Part shown: piece by piece, positions 1 to 7,416 of the stretch
Numbering within the stretch: position 1 is the first letter of the stretch
How the letters are laid out: each line of letters starts with the position of its first letter
NCBI GenBank assembly: GCA_946539635.1
Contig: CAMNHS010000067.1
Coordinates: 1-7,465 of the forward strand
Length of the DNA: 7,465 nt
Direction: 5' to 3'
From: an uncultured Prevotellaceae bacterium
GTDB lineage: Bacteria > Bacteroidota > Bacteroidia > Bacteroidales > Bacteroidaceae
Notes under the pieces: generated by a model
Seen by the model: only the letters and a program-made list of their open reading frames with translations
What the model was told of the DNA's origin: nothing
Databases searched by the model: none
Made by a program: the position numbers and the translations under genes

Positions 1-1616
1 GTGTTATGCAGGAGGAGCTGATGAAGGAACTCGGCACAGACGTTAAGCGTGAGTATTGCCACGAAGTAAATGATGACGAGCTGAAGGAGCAGGTTAAGAC
101 AGAGTGCTACCAGAAGGCTTACGACGTAGTAAAGCAGGCTCTTGAGAAACAGGAGCGTGCTGATGCTTTCGAGAAAATCAAGGAAGACTTCAAGGAGGCT
201 TATGCTGCTGCTCACACAGACCTGACAGAGGATGAATTGGAAGAGAAAAAGGCACTTGTTGACAAGTACTATCATGATGTAGAGCGTGATGCTATGCGTC
301 GCTGTATCCTCGATGAGGGTGTGCGTCTCGATGGACGTAAGACAACAGAAATCCGCCCAATATGGTGTGAGGTATCTCCATTACCAATGCCTCATGGAAG
401 TGCTATCTTCACTCGTGGTGAAACACAGTCTTTGAGCACTGTAACACTTGGCACAAAGCTCGACGAGAAACTCGTTGACGATGTTTTGGAGCGTTCTTAT
501 CAGAAGTTCCTGTTGCACTATAACTTCCCTCCATTCTGTACTGGCGAAGCAAAGGCACAGAGGGGCGTAGGACGTCGTGAGATTGGTCACGGACACCTCG
601 CATGGAGAGGTCTGAAGGGTCAGATTCCTGCTGACTTCCCTTACACAGTTCGCGTAGTGAGCCAGATATTGGAGTCTAACGGTTCTTCTTCTATGGCAAC
701 CGTTTGTGCTGGCACACTTGCCCTCATGGATGCTGGTGTTCCAATGAAGAAGCCTGTTTCTGGTATCGCAATGGGTCTTATTAAGAATCCAGGGGAAGAT
801 AAGTATGCAGTTCTCTCTGATATCCTTGGTGATGAGGATCACCTTGGCGATATGGACTTTAAGACTACTGGTACAAAGGATGGTCTTACTGCTACACAGA
901 TGGATATCAAGTGCGACGGACTGTCATACGAGATATTGGAGAAGGCTCTGGCACAGGCTAAGGCTGGTCGTGAGCACATCCTCGAATGTATCACAGATAC
1001 TATTTCTGAGCCAAGAGCAGAGCTGAAGCCACAGGTACCTCGCATCGAGCAGATAGAGATTCCTAAGGAGTTCATCGGTGCTGTAATCGGCCCTGGTGGT
1101 AAGATTATTCAGCAGATGCAGGAAGATACTGGTGCTACTATCACTATCGATGAAGAAGATGGTGTAGGAAAGGTACAGGTAAGTGCTCCTAACAAGGATG
1201 CTATCAATGCTGCTCTTGCTAAGATTAAGGCTATCGTAGCAGTACCAGAAGTTGGTGAGGTATATGAAGGAACAGTTCGTTCTGTTATGCCTTACGGATG
1301 CTTCGTAGAGATTCTGCCAGGACATGATGGTCTGCTCCATATCTCAGAAATCGACTGGAAGCGCCTTGAGACAGTAGAAGAAGCTGGTATCAAGGAGGGC
1401 GACAAGATAACAGTCAAGCTGATGGAGATTGACCCTAAGACTGGTAAGTATAAGCTCTCACACAAGGTTCTTACACCAAAGCCAGAAGGTTATGTAGAGC
1501 CACAGCGCAGACCAGCACGTCCTGAAAGAGGCGAAAGAAGAGACAGAAAGTCTCGTCCAACACGCTTCAACGAAGGACAGAAGCCTGCAGAAGAGGCTAC
1601 AAAGACTGAAGAGTAA
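1..1616 (+). CDS. pnp: Polynucleotide phosphorylase (PNPase), 5'-truncated by the window edge
   Basis: PNPase degrades RNA 3' to 5' by phosphorolysis, releasing nucleoside diphosphates, and acts in the cytoplasm in mRNA turnover. The reading frame is open to the left edge, so the Met at position 6 is internal and roughly the first 200 residues (first RNase PH domain) lie outside. Numbered from that Met, the order is: all-alpha linker about 1-95, second RNase PH domain about 100-335, KH domain about 345-410 with the GxxG loop IGPGGK at 361-366, S1 domain about 415-488, then an Arg-rich tail (about 499-520) with an acidic end. Core motifs are intact: GRREIGHG at 189-196, SNGSSSMA from 224, and [10 protein letters not shown] from 275. 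By alignment from memory with E. coli PNPase, Asp278 and Asp284 match the metal-binding Asp486 and Asp492. Its codons look more biased than those of the genes downstream, as expected for strong expression. No strong terminator follows, so read-through into the flippase gene is possible. Confidence 0.97.
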   Translation, partial: VMQEELMKELGTDVKREYCHEVNDDELKEQVKTECYQKAYDVVKQALEKQERADAFEKIKEDFKEAYAAAHTDLTEDELEEKKALVDKYYHDVERDAMRRCILDEGVRLDGRKTTEIRPIWCEVSPLPMPHGSAIFTRGETQSLSTVTLGTKLDEKLVDDVLERSYQKFLLHYNFPPFCTGEAKAQRGVGRREIGHGHLAWRGLKGQIPADFPYTVRVVSQILESNGSSSMATVCAGTLALMDAGVPMKKPVSGIAMGLIKNPGEDKYAVLSDILGDEDHLGDMDFKTTGTKDGLTATQMDIKCDGLSYEILEKALAQAKAGREHILECITDTISEPRAELKPQVPRIEQIEIPKEFIGAVIGPGGKIIQQMQEDTGATITIDEEDGVGKVQVSAPNKDAINAALAKIKAIVAVPEVGEVYEGTVRSVMPYGCFVEILPGHDGLLHISEIDWKRLETVEEAGIKEGDKITVKLMEIDPKTGKYKLSHKVLTPKPEGYVEPQRRPARPERGERRDRKSRPTRFNEGQKPAEEATKTEE

Positions 1617-1650
1617 TTATTAATTTCGATTTTAAGATAATTGAAGTGTT

Positions 1651-3180
1651 ATGGCTTCAATGAAAAGTCTTGCTAAGGATACCGCTATATACGGACTTAG
1701 CAGCATAGTCGGAAGATTTCTAAACTACCTACTCGTACCGCTTTACACTCACGTGTTGGCGGTACAGAGTGGGGGTTATGGTATAGTGACCAACCTATAT
1801 GCCTATGTGGCATTGATATTGGTAATACTTACCTTCGGAATGGAAACCACTTTCTTCCGATTCTCTAATAAGGATGATGAAAACCCACATACGGTATTTT
1901 CAACATCCTTCGTAATGGTCTCGACATTATCGGTGATTTTCTTTGTTTTCGTATTTGTATTTATCGAAGGAATCGCTGAAATTATGGGTTATGTAGGGAG
2001 TGAGAACTATATTTTGATGATGACCTGCGTAGTGTGTTTGGATGCTATTCAGGCAATACCTTTTTCCTACCTCAGATATAAAAAGAATGCTATAAAGTTT
2101 GCTTCGCTGAAGCTGCTTTTCATTATAATGAACATCTCTCTGAACCTGATATATTTCGTAGTATTGGGAAAGACGGATGTTTTCTATGTGTTCTCTCTGA
2201 ACCTGGTTTGTACAGGAATTATCACATTCTTCTTCATCCCAGAGTTCTTGCATGAACACTTTGCCTCAAGGCGTTATGCCATAGAACATGATGAACAACT
2301 GAAGATAGTTGACTTCTCCCTGCTTAAGCGTATGTTCAGTTATTCCTGGCCTATACTGGTGCTGGGAATAGCAGGAATATTGAACCAGACAATAGACAAG
2401 ATGATATTCCCATTTGTATATTCGCAGAGTCATCCTGTCGAAGTCGATGAAATGGGAGAAATAATAGCATCACCAGCAGCAATACAACTGGGAATATATG
2501 GAGCTTGTGCAAAGATTGCTATGATTATGGCAATGATAACACAGGCTTTCAGATATGCTTACGAACCTATTGTCTTTGCAAAGTCAAAGGATGCTGACAA
2601 GAAGGAATATTATGCTACAGCAATGAAGTTTTTCCTTATCTTCACACTCTTTGCCTTCTTGTGTGTAGTGGGATATATGCCAATATTGCAGCATATTATC
2701 GGTGCAGAATATCGTGAAGGTCTTCGCGTGGTGCCAATAGTAATGGTGGCAGAGATAATGATGGGAGTTTATTTCAACCTCTCTTTCTGGTACAAGCTTA
2801 TAGACAAGACGATATGGGGTGCCTGGTTCTCGATGGCTGGATGTATAGTGCTGATAGCTGTAAATATAATCTTTATTCCTAAATATGGATATATGGCATG
2901 TGCATGGGGAGGTGTAGCAGGATATGGAACAGCGATGGTGTTGTCTTATATCGTAGGACAGAAAAAATATCCGATAGAATATGACCTCAAGGGTATAGGC
3001 AGGTATGTAGCATTGACATTTGTGCTCTTCTGCATAATGAATTATATTGATTGGCCTAATGCTGTTCTTCAGGTTTTCGTGAGTACCTTGCTCATACTAT
3101 TCTATTTGTACGTAGTAGTGAAAAAAGATATGCCCCATGATACGATTTCTCATATCCGTTCTATACTTCATCTTCGTTAG
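1651..3180 (+). CDS. Oligosaccharide flippase family protein (Wzx/PST type, MOP superfamily)
   Basis: This is a 509-residue polytopic inner-membrane protein. Hydrophobic segments lie near residues 11-36, 46-64, 86-106, 118-138, 150-172, 177-196, 230-247, 278-300, 325-348, 357-379, 388-409, 413-435, 448-464 and 468-489. That gives about 14 helices, the usual number for this superfamily. The N-terminal pattern of a short basic stretch, then SSIVGRFLNYLLVPLYT, is typical of polysaccharide flippases. Such proteins move undecaprenyl-linked glycan units across the inner membrane for O-antigen, capsule or exopolysaccharide assembly; the glycan here cannot be deduced. The start at 1651 gives the full first helix; the Met at residue 4 would serve equally well. 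No Shine-Dalgarno sequence precedes it. It lies 34 bases after pnp, and its last 44 bases overlap the lyase gene. Ile codon ATA is frequent here, unlike in pnp. A lipid II (MurJ-like) or other MOP role cannot be excluded but fits less well. Confidence 0.9.
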   Translation: MASMKSLAKDTAIYGLSSIVGRFLNYLLVPLYTHVLAVQSGGYGIVTNLYAYVALILVILTFGMETTFFRFSNKDDENPHTVFSTSFVMVSTLSVIFFVFVFVFIEGIAEIMGYVGSENYILMMTCVVCLDAIQAIPFSYLRYKKNAIKFASLKLLFIIMNISLNLIYFVVLGKTDVFYVFSLNLVCTGIITFFFIPEFLHEHFASRRYAIEHDEQLKIVDFSLLKRMFSYSWPILVLGIAGILNQTIDKMIFPFVYSQSHPVEVDEMGEIIASPAAIQLGIYGACAKIAMIMAMITQAFRYAYEPIVFAKSKDADKKEYYATAMKFFLIFTLFAFLCVVGYMPILQHIIGAEYREGLRVVPIVMVAEIMMGVYFNLSFWYKLIDKTIWGAWFSMAGCIVLIAVNIIFIPKYGYMACAWGGVAGYGTAMVLSYIVGQKKYPIEYDLKGIGRYVALTFVLFCIMNYIDWPNAVLQVFVSTLLILFYLYVVVKKDMPHDTISHIRSILHLR

Positions 3181-4936
3181 TACAGGAGTTTTTGCTCAGG
3201 CGCTGAACAAGCAGTCTTATGTGAAATATGGCGAAAGCTATCTTTCCCAGCCTTGGCATGCTTTGTCACGACAGTCTTTTGCCCGTTTCAAGACAGATGG
3301 CAACAGGGTTGAGTATGAAGGACAGGTATTTGAACGCAGACGTCATCTGGCAGCTCTCGCTATGGCTGAGATAATAGAAGGAAAGGGCCGTTTTATCGAT
3401 GAGATAGTAGTAGGTATCGACTCTATGATGCGTGAACCTTGGTGGGGTATTCCTGCCCACTACAGCAAGGCAACTCCTGATTATAATCTGCAGACAGTAG
3501 ATTTGTTTAATGCAGAGTCAGCAGCATTGTTGGCTTGGACATGCAGCAGATTGGAGCGTCCCTTGACAAAGGTGCGCCCTACATTGCCGGCAAAGGTAAG
3601 CAAGGAGATACATCACAGAATGTTGAAGCCGGCATTGGGAAGTAAATACTGGTGGAAGACTGCCAGCATGAACTGGAATCCATGGATATGTTCTAACTGG
3701 TTGGCTTGCTTGTACCTCTATGAGAGTGATGAGGTAAGGATGCAGCAGGCTGTCAAGGAGATAGAGGGCTGCATGAAGGCTTTTATAGACAGTTATCCTA
3801 ATGATGGGGGCTGTGATGAGGGAACAGGTTATTGGGACAGAGCTGCTGCCAGCTATTATGAGTGCCTCTATCTGCTTGATTTGATAAGGTCAGAGGAAAT
3901 GGCAGATGTTACCATGCTTGGTTATAAGAGGGACAAAGTAGCAAGGATGGGTGCTTATATATATAATATGTATATAGGAAACGACTATGTCGTAACATTT
4001 GCTGATGCACATAATAACAAAAGCGCTGTACAGCTAAATATCCTTTTCCCATTCTCAGAATTCATAAATGACAAGAAAATGGCTGGTTTTTCCGCATTTA
4101 TGGCGAAGAAAGATAATTTCTGGAGCAATCCGGCTGCGCTATATGCCAAGAGCGGAAACTTCCCAACACTTGGCAGGGAACTTCTGTTGCTGCAGTATGT
4201 TGATAAGCTGAGCAAGACAAAGGCAGAAGAGCCAAAGTCCGAAGCTTTCTATCCAAACCTCGGTGTAGCAACCATGCGTAGTAAAGGTGGCTTGTTCGTA
4301 GCATTCAAAGGAGGCAATAATGGAGAGAGCCATAATCATAACGACCTCGGAACAATGGAGATTTTTGCTGATGGAAAGCCTTTGCTTATTGATTGTGGAG
4401 TAGGGGAATACACAGCAAAAACATTCTCAAAGGAACGCTATGATATATGGACCATGCAGAGCCAGTACCACAATTGTCCAAAGGTCAATGGCTTCAATCA
4501 GAAAGAAGGAAAGGAATATGTTGCAGATTTGGTAATGATAGGTCACAAGCATGGTAAAGAGAAACTGAGCAATAACTATCTGCTGAATCTTACGAAAGCA
4601 TACCCAGAGGAAGCAATGATAGAAGATTATATGCGTGATGTAGAGCTAAAGGGTGAGGAGATAAAGATTACAGATGTCTATACCCTAAAGAAATACATTG
4701 AGCCAACATGTCTTTATTTCATGACGACCATAAAGCCTGCCCTAAAGAATGGCAAGGTTATCCTTGATAATCATACTCTGTCTTATCATGATAAGGTAGT
4801 TACTGCAAGTGTGGAGGATTGCTCAGAGCTTCTCGATAATCACTTGAAGAGCATGTGGGGAGAGAATCTATACCGCATAGTGCTGACTACAAAAAAGAAG
4901 GATAAGAAGCGCGAGATAGAATTGACTATAAAATAG
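3137..4936 (+). CDS. Secreted heparinase II/III-like polysaccharide lyase
   Basis: The 599-residue product starts with a Sec signal peptide: basic MIR, hydrophobic core about 4-17, probable cleavage after VFA at residue 20. It has no lipobox Cys, so it is probably periplasmic or secreted. Residues about 30-350 look like an (alpha/alpha) toroid and about 370-599 like the beta-sandwich of the heparinase II/III family, which cleaves uronic-acid glycans by beta-elimination. Candidate catalytic positions are Asn179 (MNWN), Tyr232 (EGTGYW) and His399 (SHNHND). Compared with Pedobacter heparinase II (His406 catalytic; zinc on His408, Asp425, His464), His399 would be catalytic and His401, Asp419 and His446 could bind zinc; this mapping is inference. 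The start at 3137 lies inside the flippase gene; no later Met keeps the signal peptide, since the next in frame is residue 76. An A-rich stretch at 3121-3127 may aid initiation. The substrate is unknown (heparin, alginate, own exopolysaccharide), and the PL family is not assignable by eye. Confidence 0.88.
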   Translation: MIRFLISVLYFIFVSTGVFAQALNKQSYVKYGESYLSQPWHALSRQSFARFKTDGNRVEYEGQVFERRRHLAALAMAEIIEGKGRFIDEIVVGIDSMMREPWWGIPAHYSKATPDYNLQTVDLFNAESAALLAWTCSRLERPLTKVRPTLPAKVSKEIHHRMLKPALGSKYWWKTASMNWNPWICSNWLACLYLYESDEVRMQQAVKEIEGCMKAFIDSYPNDGGCDEGTGYWDRAAASYYECLYLLDLIRSEEMADVTMLGYKRDKVARMGAYIYNMYIGNDYVVTFADAHNNKSAVQLNILFPFSEFINDKKMAGFSAFMAKKDNFWSNPAALYAKSGNFPTLGRELLLLQYVDKLSKTKAEEPKSEAFYPNLGVATMRSKGGLFVAFKGGNNGESHNHNDLGTMEIFADGKPLLIDCGVGEYTAKTFSKERYDIWTMQSQYHNCPKVNGFNQKEGKEYVADLVMIGHKHGKEKLSNNYLLNLTKAYPEEAMIEDYMRDVELKGEEIKITDVYTLKKYIEPTCLYFMTTIKPALKNGKVILDNHTLSYHDKVVTASVEDCSELLDNHLKSMWGENLYRIVLTTKKKDKKREIELTIK

Positions 4937-4946
4937 CTCTGACTTT

Positions 4947-5153
4947 ATGACACGGAAATTGACAACATGCAATAGTGAAGTTGAGGCTTATATTCTAAAG
5001 GGTAGGCTTGAAACAGAAGGTATTCCGTCTGTTGTAGGGAATGCTATAATGAGCGGCTATCCCCCCATGAGTGGCGTAACCCTCTTTGTCAATGAAGAGG
5101 ATTACGACAGAGCAAGGGAAATAATGAATTCTAACGAGGAAATAGAGCAGTAA
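4947..5153 (+). CDS. DUF2007-family small protein
   Basis: This 68-residue soluble protein has no signal peptide or membrane segment. Its layout matches the DUF2007 fold: an opening beta strand, a helix with the EAYILKGRLETEGIP pattern (about 13-27), a loop containing GYPPMSG (37-43), a strand VTLFV (44-48), and a last helix EEDYDRAREIM (50-60). The family resembles PII/ACT-like alpha-beta proteins and is sometimes fused to or found near membrane proteins; no biochemical function is established to my knowledge. It begins 10 bases after the lyase gene with no Shine-Dalgarno sequence, so it is probably co-transcribed with the flippase and lyase. It ends in Gln-TAA, 15 bases before the stop codon of the convergent kinase gene. 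The family assignment is by pattern recognition and fairly firm; the role is unknown. Confidence 0.8.
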   Translation: MTRKLTTCNSEVEAYILKGRLETEGIPSVVGNAIMSGYPPMSGVTLFVNEEDYDRAREIMNSNEEIEQ

Positions 5154-5175
5154 GCCCTTAGATTTAGTTTACTGC
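5147..5175. terminator. Inverted repeat over both convergent stop codons, possible bidirectional terminator
   Basis: GCAGTAAGC at 5147-5155 pairs with GTTTACTGC at 5167-5175: 9 pairs, 8 Watson-Crick and one G-U, around an 11-base loop. The TAA of the DUF2007 gene lies in the left arm and the TAA of the kinase gene (read on the minus strand) in the right arm. No long U tract follows on either strand, so intrinsic termination is unproven. The position between tightly convergent genes is the main support. Confidence 0.35.
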
Positions 5176-6080
5176 CATGCTAATGCAGATGCTCCTAATA
5201 CTGCCGCATCTGCATCTTTCATTGTAGAAAGAAGTATCTTCACCTTTCCTTTAAAGATAGGCATAATGGCTTCTTCCATTGCTTCTTTTGTATATTTCAA
5301 GATGAAATCGCCAGCTTTTGCAAGTCCTCCAAAGAGAACGAAAGCCTCTGGGCTTGAGAAGACAACCATATCAGCAAAAGCTCTTCCAAGGCGAGTGCCT
5401 GTCTCTTTGAAGATATCAATAGCTGTCTCATCACCCTTTACGGCGGCATCATAAATATCTTTTGAAGTAAGGAAAGGAGTATTCCTCTCTTTAGCAGTCC
5501 TAACTATGCCTGTGGCAGAACAGTATGTTTCGAGGCATCCTCTCCTGCCACAACCGCATAGACGACCATTACGTTCTATTATAACATGTCCCAATTCACC
5601 AGCAAAGCCATCATGTCCATAGACGAGCTGGCCATTGATAACGATACCTGAGCCAACACCTGTGCCAAGTGTTATCATGATGAAATTGTCCATGTCTTTC
5701 GCAACACCATACATCTTTTCGCCCAAGGCAGCTGCATTGGCATCATTGGTAATGGTTACAGGAATGTTCAGTTCTTCACGGAACATCTTTGCAAGGGGAA
5801 CCTTATCCTGCTTCCATGGAAGGTTAGGGGCCATCTCTATGTTGCCAGTATAGTAGTTGGCATTAGGAGCGCCTATTCCTAAACCAACGATGTCATCGAT
5901 AGAAACATTGTTTTTAGCTATAAGGTCTTTTGCCAGTTTACTTACTGTCTTCACATATTCTTCCAAGACTGGAAGGGATTGTGTTTTTACAGAGTCTGTT
6001 CCAAGAACGTTTCCTGCTTTATCAACTAATCCTACAACGGTATTAGTGCCGCCAATGTCTATACCAAGTGCGTAGTTCAT
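5169..6080 (-). CDS. ROK-family sugar kinase (probable glucokinase)
   Basis: This 303-residue cytoplasmic enzyme probably phosphorylates a hexose with ATP. The phosphate-binding motif GIDIGGTNT opens the protein (residues 6-14). The catalytic base is Asp113 in TNDANAAALGE, and the second ATP-binding loop is LGTGVGSGIV (138-147). The sugar-contact motif EXGH is Glu162-Gly-His165, and the ROK zinc site is His165 with CGCGRRGC (Cys175, Cys177, Cys182) followed by Glu184. Length and the absence of an N-terminal helix-turn-helix show an enzyme, not a ROK repressor of the NagC/XylR type. The start at 6080 places the phosphate loop at the very N terminus, as usual in the family. It lies 27 bases after uxuA on the same strand, so it is probably the last gene of that operon. 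Glucose is the best guess from the intact EXGH and NDA motifs; fructose, mannose or N-acetyl sugars remain possible. It is not the PfkB-type kinase expected for 2-keto-3-deoxygluconate. Confidence 0.93.
   Translation of the reverse strand: MNYALGIDIGGTNTVVGLVDKAGNVLGTDSVKTQSLPVLEEYVKTVSKLAKDLIAKNNVSIDDIVGLGIGAPNANYYTGNIEMAPNLPWKQDKVPLAKMFREELNIPVTITNDANAAALGEKMYGVAKDMDNFIMITLGTGVGSGIVINGQLVYGHDGFAGELGHVIIERNGRLCGCGRRGCLETYCSATGIVRTAKERNTPFLTSKDIYDAAVKGDETAIDIFKETGTRLGRAFADMVVFSSPEAFVLFGGLAKAGDFILKYTKEAMEEAIMPIFKGKVKILLSTMKDADAAVLGASALAWQ
5183..5215. repeat. 10-bp perfect inverted repeat inside the 3' end of the kinase gene
   Basis: ATGCAGATGC at 5183-5192 and GCATCTGCAT at 5206-5215 are exact reverse complements separated by 13 bases. 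The repeat lies within codons for the last residues of the kinase (DADA...SALA). Read on the plus strand it is followed by CTTTC, so it could help end transcripts coming from the DUF2007 gene. It lies 7 bases from the inverted repeat covering the stop codons. It may also be a chance result of the repeated Asp-Ala and Ala codons. Confidence 0.4.
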
Positions 6081-6107
6081 GCTAAAAAGGGTGTATAGTT
6101 GTTTTAT

Positions 6108-7391
6108 TTAATCTTCAAAGAAACCTGGCTGTACGTATTTTATGCCTAATTCCTTGTCAACAGTTGCAAGAATACCTTCTACCTGAGCCAAACCAAACAT
6201 TCTGCCCAAGAAAGAATAACCGGCATTATAGCCCTTATCCTCGTCACCCAACATTGTCATACCATGATCTACACGCATTGGGAGATCCTGTGTTGTTGGT
6301 TTGCGGATTTGCTTTCTGCGCTGCTCCTCCTTTTCAAAGATGCGAGCCAGTTCTACGAGGTCCGCACGACCTCCCAAATGGCTTGCTTCTGTAAAGTCTC
6401 CATTAGGGAAGATGTGGCAAGAGCGCAAGTGTACGAAATGGGTACGCTCATGATATTTTTCTGCCAGATAGGTAATGTCATTATGACCACCTGCAGAGAG
6501 ACTACCAGCACAGAAGGTGAGACCATTATGTATGTTTGGTACAGCGTCGAGGAATGTCTGTATGTCGCTGTCGCAGTTGAGAATACGGGGCAATCCAAGA
6601 ATTGGGAAAGGAGGGTCATCTGGATGTATGCACATATCGATGTCATATTCATCGCATATTGGCATGATAGCCTCTAACCAAGTCTTCATATTCCTTTGCA
6701 GGTCTTCCTTTGTAACACCATCATATAGTGCCAGCAATTCACGGAATAACTCCAAAGGCTTTTCATCGCCCTCCTTGAAGTTTCCAGCAACAAAACCTTG
6801 TGTCTTTATGACGATATCATCCACCAGCTGATGGTCCTTCTCTGGGGTCTGCTGTGCTTTGAAAGCCTCAATCTCTGCCATCAGGTCACGTCCAGCTACT
6901 GCCTTTGAGGCATTGCTGCCATTACCCTTTGCTATAGCTTCCCATTCTTCTTTGGCACCTTTGCGCTGAAGAAGGTAGATGTCGAAGTATGCAAATTTAG
7001 GCCAAGAGAAATACAGGTTTGTTGCTCCATTAGGATTCTCATGATAGAGATCGGTACGAGCCCAGTCAAGTACTGGCATGAAATTGTAGCAAACACAATG
7101 TATGCCCTCTTTTCCGAGGTTTGTCAGAGACTCCTTATATACTTCTATCTGCTGGTCTCTGTCTTTACCACCATATTTTATTGTTTCTGTTACAGGAAGA
7201 GACTCAACGACACTCCATTTCATGCCGTAGCTCTCAATATATTCCTTGAGATCACGAATCTTTTCACGTGACCATACTTGTCCCAATGGTTCATCATAGA
7301 GAGCTGTTACAATACCCTCTACTCCCAGTTGTTTCAACATGGCAAGAGTAATCTTATCATTCTTGCCAAACCAACGCCATGTTTTTACCAT
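6108..7391 (-). CDS. uxuA: Mannonate dehydratase
   Basis: UxuA dehydrates D-mannonate to 2-keto-3-deoxygluconate in the cytoplasmic hexuronate pathway, using Fe2+ or Mn2+ in a TIM barrel. The N terminus MVKTWRWFGKNDKITL is characteristic, and the metal site is visible: His256 in IHPDDPP, Cys294 in FCAGSLSAGG, His321 in HLRSCHI and Asp375 in MRVDHG. His376 is the expected catalytic residue, with a nearby Tyr (388 or 392) as partner; assignments follow the known UxuA/ManD site. PILGLPRI (263-270) and HLGGRADL (338-345) are further family motifs. At 427 residues it is about 30 longer than E. coli UxuA (394). Most of the extra length is a charged segment between residues about 145 and 210, after the conserved FDIYLLQR. 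The start at 7391 fits the conserved N terminus; the leader has no Shine-Dalgarno sequence. It follows the SDR gene by 25 bases and precedes the ROK kinase by 27, indicating one operon. Confidence 0.97.
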   Translation of the reverse strand: MVKTWRWFGKNDKITLAMLKQLGVEGIVTALYDEPLGQVWSREKIRDLKEYIESYGMKWSVVESLPVTETIKYGGKDRDQQIEVYKESLTNLGKEGIHCVCYNFMPVLDWARTDLYHENPNGATNLYFSWPKFAYFDIYLLQRKGAKEEWEAIAKGNGSNASKAVAGRDLMAEIEAFKAQQTPEKDHQLVDDIVIKTQGFVAGNFKEGDEKPLELFRELLALYDGVTKEDLQRNMKTWLEAIMPICDEYDIDMCIHPDDPPFPILGLPRILNCDSDIQTFLDAVPNIHNGLTFCAGSLSAGGHNDITYLAEKYHERTHFVHLRSCHIFPNGDFTEASHLGGRADLVELARIFEKEEQRRKQIRKPTTQDLPMRVDHGMTMLGDEDKGYNAGYSFLGRMFGLAQVEGILATVDKELGIKYVQPGFFED

Positions 7392-7416
7392 TTCTTATTG
7401 TTTTCGTTAACGTTGT

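Noticed and set aside
381..842. Open frame of 153 codons on the minus strand within pnp
   Set aside because: It is antisense to conserved PNPase catalytic sequence, and the translation resembles no family and has no domain pattern.
924..1340. Open frame of 138 codons on the minus strand within pnp
   Set aside because: It is a shadow of the KH and S1 coding region, with composition typical of a non-coding frame.
1615..1642. Short inverted repeat AATTAT/ATAATT between pnp and the flippase gene, considered as a terminator
   Set aside because: It is six A-T pairs with a 16-base loop and no U tract, too weak to support a terminator call.
1617..1650. Possible Bacteroidetes promoter before the flippase gene
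   Set aside because: No good match to the TAnnTTTG and TTTG elements was found in the 34 bases; a promoter inside pnp cannot be judged by eye.
3952..3977. TATATATATAATATG-rich tract inside the lyase gene
   Set aside because: It is explained by codons for an Ile- and Tyr-rich peptide (AYIYNMYIG) and shows no repeat unit beyond that.
6264..6677. Open frame of 137 codons on the plus strand opposite uxuA
   Set aside because: It is antisense to metal-site motifs of UxuA and has no recognisable protein features.
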